The notes under the pieces are model-generated. The model did not search any database. It was given only the letters and a program-made list of their open reading frames with translations, and had not been told where the DNA came from. Position numbers and translations under genes: made by a program. Of a stretch of 5,122 nucleotides of DNA, positions 1 through 4,978 are shown one piece after another (within the stretch, counting starts at the first letter, position 1; each line of letters starts with the position of its first letter). This DNA is from an uncultured Eubacteriales bacterium (lineage in GTDB: Bacteria > Bacillota > Clostridia > Oscillospirales > Acutalibacteraceae), in NCBI GenBank assembly GCA_900316925.1, contig ONEU01000169.1:1-5122 (forward strand). The letters are read 5' to 3'.

Positions 1-1012
1 CTGGTACGGCGGCGAGATGAAGAAGGGTATGTTCTCTATGATGAACTACTACCTCCCCTTGAAGGGCATCGCTTCGATGCACTGCTCCGCAAACACCGAT
101 ATGAACGGTGAAAACACCGCGATCTTCTTCGGTCTTTCCGGCACCGGCAAGACCACGCTTTCCACCGATCCCAAGAGACTTTTGATCGGTGACGACGAGC
201 ACGGTTGGGATGACAACGGCGTCTTCAACTTCGAGGGCGGCTGCTACGCAAAGGTCATCAACCTCGACAAGGATTCCGAGCCGGATATCTACAACGCCAT
301 CAAGAGGGACGCTCTTTTGGAGAACGTTACTTTGGACGCAAACGGCAAGATCGACTTTGCCGATAAGTCTGTGACCGAGAATACTCGCGTGTCCTACCCC
401 ATCAATCACATCAAGAACATCGTCCGCCCGATCTCCAGCGCACCCGCTGCCAAGAGCGTGATCTTCCTTTCCGCCGATGCGTTCGGCGTGTTGCCTCCCG
501 TCTCCATCTTGACGCCGGAACAGACCCAGTACTACTTCCTCTCCGGCTTCACCGCAAAGCTTGCGGGTACCGAGCGCGGCATCACCGAGCCCACCCCGAC
601 CTTCTCCGCTTGCTTCGGACAGGCATTCCTGGAGCTCCATCCCACCAAGTATGCCGAAGAGCTGGTCAAGAGAATGCAGAAGAGCGGCGCTAAGGCTTAT
701 CTGGTCAACACCGGCTGGAACGGCACCGGCAAGAGAATCACTATCAAGGATACCCGCGGAATCATCGACGCTATCCTCAACGGTGATATCAAGAACGCTC
801 CCACCAAGAAGATTCCTTACTTTGATTTTGAGGTTCCCACGGAGCTGCCCGGCGTAGACACCGGCATCCTCGATCCCAGAGATACCTATGCAGATGCTTC
901 CGTCTGGGAGGAGAAGGCAAAGGATCTGGCAGGAAGATTCATCAAAAACTTCAAGAAATACGAGACCAACGAAGCCGGCAAGGCACTGGTTGCTGCAGGC
1001 CCCCAGCTCTGA
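1..1012 (+). CDS. pckA: Phosphoenolpyruvate carboxykinase (ATP), 3' part; 5' end outside window
   Basis: ATP-dependent PEP carboxykinase (oxaloacetate + ATP to PEP + CO2 + ADP), a cytoplasmic enzyme of gluconeogenesis that in many fermentative anaerobes runs in the CO2-fixing direction. The frame is open from the left edge (first full codon at base 2), leaving 336 codons. Against the roughly 540-residue E. coli enzyme, about 200 N-terminal residues are missing, while the C-terminus (LVAAGPQL) ends where the family ends. Visible signatures are the substrate/metal region GGEMKKGMF near the edge, MHCSAN, the P-loop GLSGTGKTT (131-157), the metal-binding GDDEHGWDD just after it, NTRVSYPI, and [18 protein letters not shown] (about 564-617). 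All key residues in the visible part look intact. Codon use is strongly biased (many GGC, AAG, ACC, CTC), which fits high expression. The match is residue-for-residue strong; GTP-type PEPCK has a different P-loop context and is excluded. Confidence 0.97.
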   Translation, partial: WYGGEMKKGMFSMMNYYLPLKGIASMHCSANTDMNGENTAIFFGLSGTGKTTLSTDPKRLLIGDDEHGWDDNGVFNFEGGCYAKVINLDKDSEPDIYNAIKRDALLENVTLDANGKIDFADKSVTENTRVSYPINHIKNIVRPISSAPAAKSVIFLSADAFGVLPPVSILTPEQTQYYFLSGFTAKLAGTERGITEPTPTFSACFGQAFLELHPTKYAEELVKRMQKSGAKAYLVNTGWNGTGKRITIKDTRGIIDAILNGDIKNAPTKKIPYFDFEVPTELPGVDTGILDPRDTYADASVWEEKAKDLAGRFIKNFKKYETNEAGKALVAAGPQL

Positions 1013-1035
1013 TGGATCGTACGGAATAACAACAC

Positions 1036-1067
1036 GGCCCTGTCACATATTCATGCGGCAGGGCTTT
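1036..1067 (+). terminator. Probable rho-independent terminator after pckA
   Basis: Bases 1036-1044 (GGCCCTGTC) pair with 1057-1065 (GGCAGGGCT) as a nine-base-pair stem that includes G-U pairs, with a 12-base loop. The core GCCCTG/CAGGGC is perfect. Only three T follow (1065-1067) before CCC, so the U tract is weak and termination may be partial. It lies 24 bases past the pckA stop and 48 bases before queA. Some read-through into queA is possible, since no convincing separate queA promoter was seen in the gap. Confidence 0.5.
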
Positions 1068-1114
1068 CCCATGCACCATACTTGTGAAGAAACGGGAAAG
1101 GAACTGGAAAGACC

Positions 1115-2140
1115 ATGAAAACAAGCGATTTTTTCTATGAGCTGCCGGAAGAACTGATTGCGCAGACCCCGATAGAGCCGCGGGACAGCTCCCGGATGCT
1201 GGTGCTGAACAGACAGACCGGTCAGATACAGCACCGTCATTTTTATGACATTCTCGACTATCTGGAGCCCGGGGACTGCCTGATCCTGAATGATTCGAGG
1301 GTACTGCCGGCAAGGATCTTCGGTGTGAAAGAGGATACCGGCGCGAATGTGGAATTCCTGCTGCTCAGGCACCTGGAGAATAAACGCTGGGAGGTACTCA
1401 CAAAACCGGGACGGAAAGCAAAACCCGGTACGAGCTTTGTCTTCGGAGACGGTCTGATGCGCTGTACCGTTGCTGATGTCACCGAGGACGGCAACCGGAT
1501 TGTGGATTTCACCTGCGAGGGCAGCTTCTATGAAAATCTGGATCAATTAGGCCAGATGCCCCTGCCGCCGTACATCCATGAAAAGCTCCGGGATAAGGAG
1601 CGCTATCAGACGGTTTACAGCCGTGAGCTTGGCTCTGCCGCCGCTCCCACAGCCGGTCTGCACTTCACGAAGGAGCTGTTGAAACGGGTAGAGGAAAAGG
1701 GCGTGAAGATCGGTTATGTGACACTTCATGTCGGTCTGGGCACCTTCCGTCCGGTCAAGGTTGATGATGTTACCAACCACAAAATGCACTCGGAGCATTA
1801 TGAACTGCCGCAGGCAACGGCAGACCTCATCAATGAAACAAAGAAAAACGGCGGCCGTGTCATTTCCGTGGGCACCACCAGCTGCCGTACATTGGAGACA
1901 GTAGCCAAAAAAGAGGGATGCATCTGTGCCAGCGAGGGCTGGACGGATATCTTTATCTATCCGGGCTTCCGGTTTGAGGTGCTGGACGGTCTCATCACGA
2001 ATTTCCATCTGCCGGAGAGCACCCTCATCATGCTGGTATCCGCATTTGCAGGGTACGATCATGTGATGAACGCATATCATACGGCTGTGGAGGAACACTA
2101 CCGATTTTTCAGTTTCGGTGATTGCAATCTGATCCTCTGA
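1115..2140 (+). CDS. queA: S-adenosylmethionine:tRNA ribosyltransferase-isomerase (QueA)
   Basis: Transfers and rearranges the ribosyl part of SAM onto preQ1 at the wobble base (position 34) of GUN-anticodon tRNAs, giving epoxyqueuosine, the penultimate step to queuosine; cytoplasmic. At 341 aa it matches the usual length of about 340-350. Family signatures appear in order: [13 protein letters not shown] (58-70), MPLPPYI (148-154), RYQTVYS...[13 protein letters not shown] (163-185), [11 protein letters not shown] (204-214), MHSEHYEL (224-231), [11 protein letters not shown] (251-261), [16 protein letters not shown] (277-292), [17 protein letters not shown] (294-310), and the terminal [13 protein letters not shown]. 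The first codon follows AAAGGA (1097-1102, 12 bases away) and a closer GGAAAG (1106-1111); the N-terminus [17 protein letters not shown] is canonical, so the start is secure. No tgt, queG or ruvB neighbour is visible, so this copy appears to stand alone between pckA and the surface operon. Confidence 0.97.
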   Translation: MKTSDFFYELPEELIAQTPIEPRDSSRMLVLNRQTGQIQHRHFYDILDYLEPGDCLILNDSRVLPARIFGVKEDTGANVEFLLLRHLENKRWEVLTKPGRKAKPGTSFVFGDGLMRCTVADVTEDGNRIVDFTCEGSFYENLDQLGQMPLPPYIHEKLRDKERYQTVYSRELGSAAAPTAGLHFTKELLKRVEEKGVKIGYVTLHVGLGTFRPVKVDDVTNHKMHSEHYELPQATADLINETKKNGGRVISVGTTSCRTLETVAKKEGCICASEGWTDIFIYPGFRFEVLDGLITNFHLPESTLIMLVSAFAGYDHVMNAYHTAVEEHYRFFSFGDCNLIL

Positions 2141-2205
2141 GAATGACAGCGGCATATTCGGTTGAAGTCTTTGCAGGAAAGATCAGGAGGACCCGTCAAA
2201 ATATA

Positions 2206-2235
2206 GTGAAAAGTGCGTTAAAAAGCGCTTTTCGT
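2206..2235 (+). terminator. Possible weak terminator of queA
   Basis: Bases 2208-2216 (GAAAAGTGC) pair with 2225-2233 (GCGCTTTTC) across an eight-base loop, and two further G-U pairs extend the stem to 2206-2235. The GC-rich core is followed directly by TTTT, with another TTTT at 2240-2243, as in A-tract/T-tract terminators. The core is short and contains a G-U pair, so strength is doubtful. It is well placed, 66 bases after the queA stop and just before the next promoter. The same bases include the palindrome listed separately, so an operator role is the alternative. Confidence 0.4.
2221..2232. repeat. Perfect 12-base palindrome upstream of the promoter
   Basis: AAAAGCGCTTTT is a perfect inverted repeat whose last base lies 14 bases before the -35 hexamer of the operon promoter. 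It could be an upstream operator for a dimeric regulator, or simply the 3' arm of the queA terminator hairpin. No second copy was seen in the window. Confidence 0.35.
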
Positions 2236-2246
2236 GGCATTTTCTG

Positions 2247-2275
2247 TTGACAATCCATCCATTATGATTTAAAAT
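2247..2275 (+). promoter_or_regulatory. Sigma-A type promoter of the SGNH/DUF4358/MBOAT operon
   Basis: The -35 box TTGACA (2247-2252) is a perfect consensus. After an ideal 17-base spacer comes TAAAAT (2270-2275), one mismatch from TATAAT. Transcription should start near 2282, giving a leader of about 65 bases before the first ATG at 2347. No extended -10 TG is at the right position. It is the best promoter-like site noticed in the window and sits in the only sizeable AT-rich gap. Confidence 0.8.
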
Positions 2276-2283
2276 AAGAAAGC

Positions 2284-2307
2284 GATACGACAGCGTATCT
2301 ATTTTTT
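2284..2307 (+). promoter_or_regulatory. Hairpin plus T run at the predicted 5' end of the operon mRNA
   Basis: GATACG (2284-2289) and CGTATC (2294-2299) form a perfect six-base-pair stem with an ACAG tetraloop, followed by a near-continuous T run (2302-2307). The shape is that of a small intrinsic terminator, but it lies at about +3 to +26 of the predicted transcript. That is very close for efficient termination by a newly started polymerase. It may instead be a 5' stabilising hairpin, or an early-termination or attenuation element. Confidence 0.45.
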
Positions 2308-2335
2308 ATGTGAATGAAGAAGAAAAAAGAAAAAC

Positions 2336-2340
2336 GGAGG
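2336..2340 (+). promoter_or_regulatory. Ribosome binding site fixing the first lipoprotein start
   Basis: GGAGG lies six bases before the ATG at 2347. An upstream in-frame ATG at 2314 has only T-rich sequence before it and would add the charged stretch MKKKKEKRRYS in front of the signal peptide. The start at 2347 is therefore preferred. Confidence 0.85.
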
Positions 2341-2346
2341 TATTCA

Positions 2347-3189
2347 ATGATGAAAGCAAAACCATTGATTCTTTCTGCCGCACTTCTGGTCACCGCTGTA
2401 CTGGGCGGCTGTTCCGGCAATTCTACACGCAGCGGCAGTGAACCCAAACCCCAGAGCAGTACCGCCAGCACCGCTTCACAGACAAGCAAGGAATCCTCAG
2501 CACCGCAGGAGAGCAGCACTTCGAGCGCATCTCAGGAGGAATCCAAGCCTGCAGGTACACCGGTTGATGCATCCTGGTTTGATGATGCTGTTTTTATCGG
2601 CGACAGCGTGACGCTGAAGCTCTCTTATTATTGTGAGGACCACGACGACCTGGGCAAGGCAGAGTTCCTTTGTGCAGGAAGTCTTGGCTACACCAATGCC
2701 CTGTGGGATCTTGACCATGAGGATAACGTGCATCCCACCTATAACGGCGAGAAAGTCACCGTTGATGAGGGCGCCAAACAGCTCGGAGCAAAGAAGATCT
2801 TCATCATGCTCGGCATGAATGATATCGGCCTGTACGGAATTGACGGCGCCACATCCAGTATGATCGAGCTGACCGACAAGATCGCTTCAAAATGCCCGGA
2901 TGCCGTGATCTACATCGAGTCCGTCACTCCCATGGTGGCAGGCAACTCTCTGGGAGATCTCAATAACGAGAATATCTATAAGTTTGATGAAAAGCTGAAA
3001 GAAGTCTGCGCACAGAAGGGATACAAATACCTGGATGTCGCTTCTGCCGTATCTGACGATAACGGTGACCTCATCTATGAATACTGCGGTGATCCTCCCA
3101 CAGACGATAATCCCGATGCAATGGGGCTGCACTTCACAAACGAAGGCTGCCAGAAGTGGGCCGAGTACCTCAGAAATAACGTCCAGTAA
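2347..3189 (+). CDS. SGNH/GDSL-family surface lipoprotein, short-linker copy
   Basis: Predicted lipid-anchored extracytoplasmic hydrolase or acyltransferase, 280 aa from the ATG after GGAGG. A lipoprotein signal peptide with lipobox LGGC gives lipidated Cys22. A Ser/Thr/Gln/Glu-rich linker (about 23-71) follows, then an SGNH domain (about 72-280). Block I is FIGDSVT with nucleophile candidate Ser87. Block II is probably CAGSLGY (Gly111/Gly114). Block III is MLGMND with Asn158. Block V is MGLHFTNEG with His262. The usual Asp three residues before that His is Met259; Asp257 lies five before. The core holds six cysteines, unusual for an exported Firmicute protein. It is the first gene of a tight operon with a close paralogue, a DUF4358-like lipoprotein and an MBOAT acyltransferase, which suggests transfer or removal of O-acyl groups on a surface glycan. 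Family assignment is strong; substrate and direction of chemistry are unknown. A plain surface esterase is the main alternative. Confidence 0.88.
   Translation: MMKAKPLILSAALLVTAVLGGCSGNSTRSGSEPKPQSSTASTASQTSKESSAPQESSTSSASQEESKPAGTPVDASWFDDAVFIGDSVTLKLSYYCEDHDDLGKAEFLCAGSLGYTNALWDLDHEDNVHPTYNGEKVTVDEGAKQLGAKKIFIMLGMNDIGLYGIDGATSSMIELTDKIASKCPDAVIYIESVTPMVAGNSLGDLNNENIYKFDEKLKEVCAQKGYKYLDVASAVSDDNGDLIYEYCGDPPTDDNPDAMGLHFTNEGCQKWAEYLRNNVQ
2560..3186 (+). repeat. Duplicated SGNH-domain segment, copy 1
   Basis: This segment encodes residues 72-280 of the first lipoprotein and aligns along its length with 3754-4356. By-eye alignment gives about 139 identical residues over roughly 200 aligned positions. 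The DNA is also close; the longest exact match I noticed is 26 bases at the catalytic Ser (2593-2618). Copy 1 has about seven extra residues, mostly PTDDNPD just before the His motif. Confidence 0.8.
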
Positions 3190-3198
3190 ATGATGAAC

Positions 3199-3206
3199 GG
3201 AGAGGG
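3199..3206 (+). promoter_or_regulatory. Ribosome binding site fixing the second lipoprotein start
   Basis: GGAGAGGG lies seven bases before the ATG at 3214, which opens a standard signal peptide (MKKIIAVVLLAALAV). The in-frame ATG at 3190 abuts the previous stop codon and has no ribosome site, so it is not used as the start here. Confidence 0.75.
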
Positions 3207-3213
3207 AAGCACT

Positions 3214-4359
3214 ATGAAAAAGATCATTGCAGTCGTCCTTCTTGCTGCGCTGGCAGTCACCGTCTGTGGCTGCTCCGGCAATACTCCGTCAAATACGTCG
3301 GAACCCCAGTCTTCTGTGACGGAAACGGCTTCCGTCAGCCCTTCGTCAGCGGAGAACTCACAGCAGTCCTCCGCACAGGAGAGTAAGAAGGCTTCCTCAC
3401 AGAAGGAAACCTCAAAAAAGGAATCCTCTCAGGAATCATCTAAACAGGCCTCCAAGCAAAGTTCCGGCGAAACCTCCAAAGTGACTTCCAAAGAAGAATC
3501 CAAAGTGTCCTCAAAGCCGGAGAGTTCAGAGCCGTCCGTTCAACCCTCCGAACCGTCCTCCGAGGTCATCCCGGAGTCATCCGCCGAACCGGTTGTCATT
3601 CAGCCGGAATCGGTGGTTGTTCAGGAGAGCAGTGTACCGGCAGAGCCGAGTGTGGAACCAAGCAGGGAAGAGGAACCCGTACAAAGCTCCGCAGCCGAGA
3701 GCAGCGTCCCTCAGCAGAATCCCAAAAAGCCCAAAACGCCCTCCAACGGGTCACCGGTGGATGCCAGCTGGTTCGACGATGCGCTGTTTATCGGCGACAG
3801 CGTGACGCTGAAACTGTATTATTATTCTGATAACGGCTCGCTCGGACAGGCAGAATTTCTCTGCGCCGGCAGTCTGGGATACAACAACGCCCTGTGGGAT
3901 CTGTACCACCCGGATAATGTCCACCCCTCCTACAACGGCACGAAGGTTACCGTAGACGAAGGCGCCCGTATCATCAATCCTAACAAGATCTTTATTATGC
4001 TGGGAATGAACGATATCGGTCTGTATGGTGTAGACGGTGCGATCGAGGGAATGAAGGAGCTCACCGGCAGGATTGAGCGGAACTGTCCCGATGCCGACAT
4101 CTATATTGAATCCGTCACGCCGATGCTTGAAAATATGCAGCTTCGTTCCCTGAATAACAGGACGATTGCCGAATTTGATCAGAAGGCAGAAGCTGTCTGC
4201 CGTGAGCGCGGCTACCATTATCTTGACGTTGCCTCCGCCGTGGAAGACGAGGGCGGCAACCTGATTTATTCCTACTGCAGTGATCCCTCCGCCATGGGAC
4301 TGCATTTTTCGAATGAGGGCTGCTACCAGTGGGTAGAATACCTCAAGAACCATGTATGA
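3214..4359 (+). CDS. SGNH/GDSL-family surface lipoprotein, long-linker copy
   Basis: Paralogue of the preceding gene, 381 aa. The signal peptide ends in VCGC, making Cys20 the likely lipidated residue (Cys18 at -2 is odd). A very long low-complexity linker (about 21-180) follows. Residues 58-101 carry eleven Lys among Ser/Gln/Glu; residues 103-162 carry fourteen Glu and no Lys, with many Pro and Val; a basic KKPK patch (171-174) precedes the domain. The SGNH domain (about 181-381) has FIGDSVT (Ser196), CAGSLGY (Gly219/Gly222), MLGMND (Asn266) and MGLHFSNEG (His364). As in the first copy, Met361 replaces the usual Asp. Five cysteines (217, 291, 329, 355, 370) match those of the paralogue. It starts 24 bases after the upstream stop, clearly within the same operon. 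It is probably exported, lipid-anchored, and held well away from the membrane by the linker. The expected role is acyl transfer or deacylation on a surface polymer; specificity is unknown. Confidence 0.88.
   Translation: MKKIIAVVLLAALAVTVCGCSGNTPSNTSEPQSSVTETASVSPSSAENSQQSSAQESKKASSQKETSKKESSQESSKQASKQSSGETSKVTSKEESKVSSKPESSEPSVQPSEPSSEVIPESSAEPVVIQPESVVVQESSVPAEPSVEPSREEEPVQSSAAESSVPQQNPKKPKTPSNGSPVDASWFDDALFIGDSVTLKLYYYSDNGSLGQAEFLCAGSLGYNNALWDLYHPDNVHPSYNGTKVTVDEGARIINPNKIFIMLGMNDIGLYGVDGAIEGMKELTGRIERNCPDADIYIESVTPMLENMQLRSLNNRTIAEFDQKAEAVCRERGYHYLDVASAVEDEGGNLIYSYCSDPSAMGLHFSNEGCYQWVEYLKNHV
3754..4356 (+). repeat. Duplicated SGNH-domain segment, copy 2
   Basis: Partner of 2560-3186. The exact 26-base match in this copy is at 3787-3812. 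The two matches are 1194 bases apart, a multiple of three, so recombination between them would leave a single intact in-frame gene. Divergence is concentrated after FIGDSVTLKL, in the middle helices, and just before the His motif. Confidence 0.8.
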
Positions 4360-4371
4360 TCTGACGATCAG

Positions 4372-4377
4372 AAAGGA
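4372..4377 (+). promoter_or_regulatory. Ribosome binding site before a triple ATG
   Basis: AAAGGA lies 3, 6 and 9 bases before three consecutive in-frame ATG codons at 4381, 4384 and 4387. Spacing favours 4384 or 4387 over the first. The choice changes the protein by only one or two Met residues. A small hairpin (TGATC at 4357-4361, GATCA at 4366-4370, tetraloop) overlaps the upstream stop codon just before this site. Confidence 0.6.
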
Positions 4378-4383
4378 TGTATG

Positions 4384-4950
4384 ATGATGAAAAAAGTTGC
4401 AATGATTCTTACGGCTGCTGCACTGGTACTGACACTCACCGCCTGCAGCGGTTCCGATAACAAGACCGCTTCCGACAGCAGCAAGCAGTCTTCTGCTGCA
4501 TCTCCTGCCAGCACTGCAAGCACAGCAAGTACGGTAAGCACAGAGAGCACAGAGGGCGAGAACTCTCCCCTGAAAGCGGTTCTGGTAACCGTTAAAAAAG
4601 AGGTCGCCATGCCTGCCGATACCTCTGACTTCACCGTTGCCAAGATGAAGAGGACCTTCGGTATTGAAGAGGACATGATGGAAGATTTTGCAGGTCTGTA
4701 CTGCACCGATGGACTGAGACAGGATCAGATCGTCTATGTCAAGGCAAAGGACGAGGCCGCTGCTGCCGAAATCGAAAAGAAGCTGCAGGATAACTGGCAG
4801 TCCAAGTATAACGTCATCAAGAACTACAGTCCGGAACAGGTAGCTATCATCGAGAGCGCCAAGGTTGACAGGGACGGCCTGTATGTTTCACTGGTCATTT
4901 CCGCTGATGCTGACAAAATCAAGGAAATGTTCAAAGAGGGTATCAAATAA
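4384..4950 (+). CDS. DUF4358-like lipoprotein
   Basis: Small predicted surface lipoprotein of unknown function, 188 aa. The signal peptide ends in lipobox LTAC (Cys21). A Ser/Thr/Ala low-complexity linker follows (22-60, with repeats such as STASTAST). The folded domain is about 64-188: a first strand KAVLVTVKKEV, a short region ending in TFGIEEDMMEDFAG, a strand DQIVYVKAKD, a charged helix AAAEIEKKLQDNWQSK, then YSPEQVAIIESAKV and the strand GLYVSLVIS, and a final helix ending in MFKEG. This order, with a YxPEQ motif and a G-Y-V-x-L-V-I-S strand near the end, resembles the DUF4358 family of clostridial lipoproteins, recognised from memory without a profile search. The N-terminus CSG matches the two SGNH lipoproteins. 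It lies 24 bases downstream of the second SGNH gene and 28 bases upstream of the MBOAT gene. An accessory role in surface acylation is inferred from context only. Confidence 0.8.
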   Translation: MMKKVAMILTAAALVLTLTACSGSDNKTASDSSKQSSAASPASTASTASTVSTESTEGENSPLKAVLVTVKKEVAMPADTSDFTVAKMKRTFGIEEDMMEDFAGLYCTDGLRQDQIVYVKAKDEAAAAEIEKKLQDNWQSKYNVIKNYSPEQVAIIESAKVDRDGLYVSLVISADADKIKEMFKEGIK

Positions 4951-4964
4951 GAGACGTTTCTAAC

Positions 4965-4971
4965 GGTGGTG
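4965..4971 (+). promoter_or_regulatory. Ribosome binding site fixing a TTG start
   Basis: GGTGGTG, one mismatch from GGAGGTG, lies seven bases before TTG at 4979. In that frame a TAA stop at 4961-4963 is followed by no ATG or GTG before this TTG, so the non-ATG start is well supported. Confidence 0.7.
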
Positions 4972-4978
4972 TTGTTAC

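Noticed and set aside
1013..1114. Riboswitch (for example preQ1) upstream of queA
   Set aside because: The 102-base gap holds a simple hairpin only. I saw no preQ1-type pseudoknot arrangement or A-rich tail sequestering the ribosome site, and the hairpin is better explained as the pckA terminator.
1547..2155. 202-codon open frame on the minus strand across queA
   Set aside because: It lies antisense to a complete, motif-rich queA and shows no recognisable domain; it is explained by codon bias of the sense gene.
2206..2250. Possible 14-codon peptide starting at GTG 2206, with AGGAGG at 2185-2190
   Set aside because: The ribosome-like site is 15 bases from the GTG, the frame runs through the hairpin and into the -35 box, and it would precede the predicted transcription start of the operon.
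2308..2347. ATG-TGA start-stop pair at 2308 and an in-frame ATG at 2314
   Set aside because: Neither has a ribosome binding site, being preceded only by T-rich sequence. The GGAGG-linked ATG at 2347 gives a normal lipoprotein signal peptide.
3751..4353. 200-codon open frame on the minus strand across the second SGNH domain
   Set aside because: A similar but shorter antisense frame occurs opposite the first copy, as expected from the duplicated sense sequence. No ribosome site or family signature is visible.
4495..4560. Tandem DNA repeat in the third lipoprotein (AGCAC/AGCA units)
   Set aside because: The units are short and degenerate and simply encode the Ser/Thr/Ala linker. No exact repeat long enough to suggest a phase-variable tract was seen.
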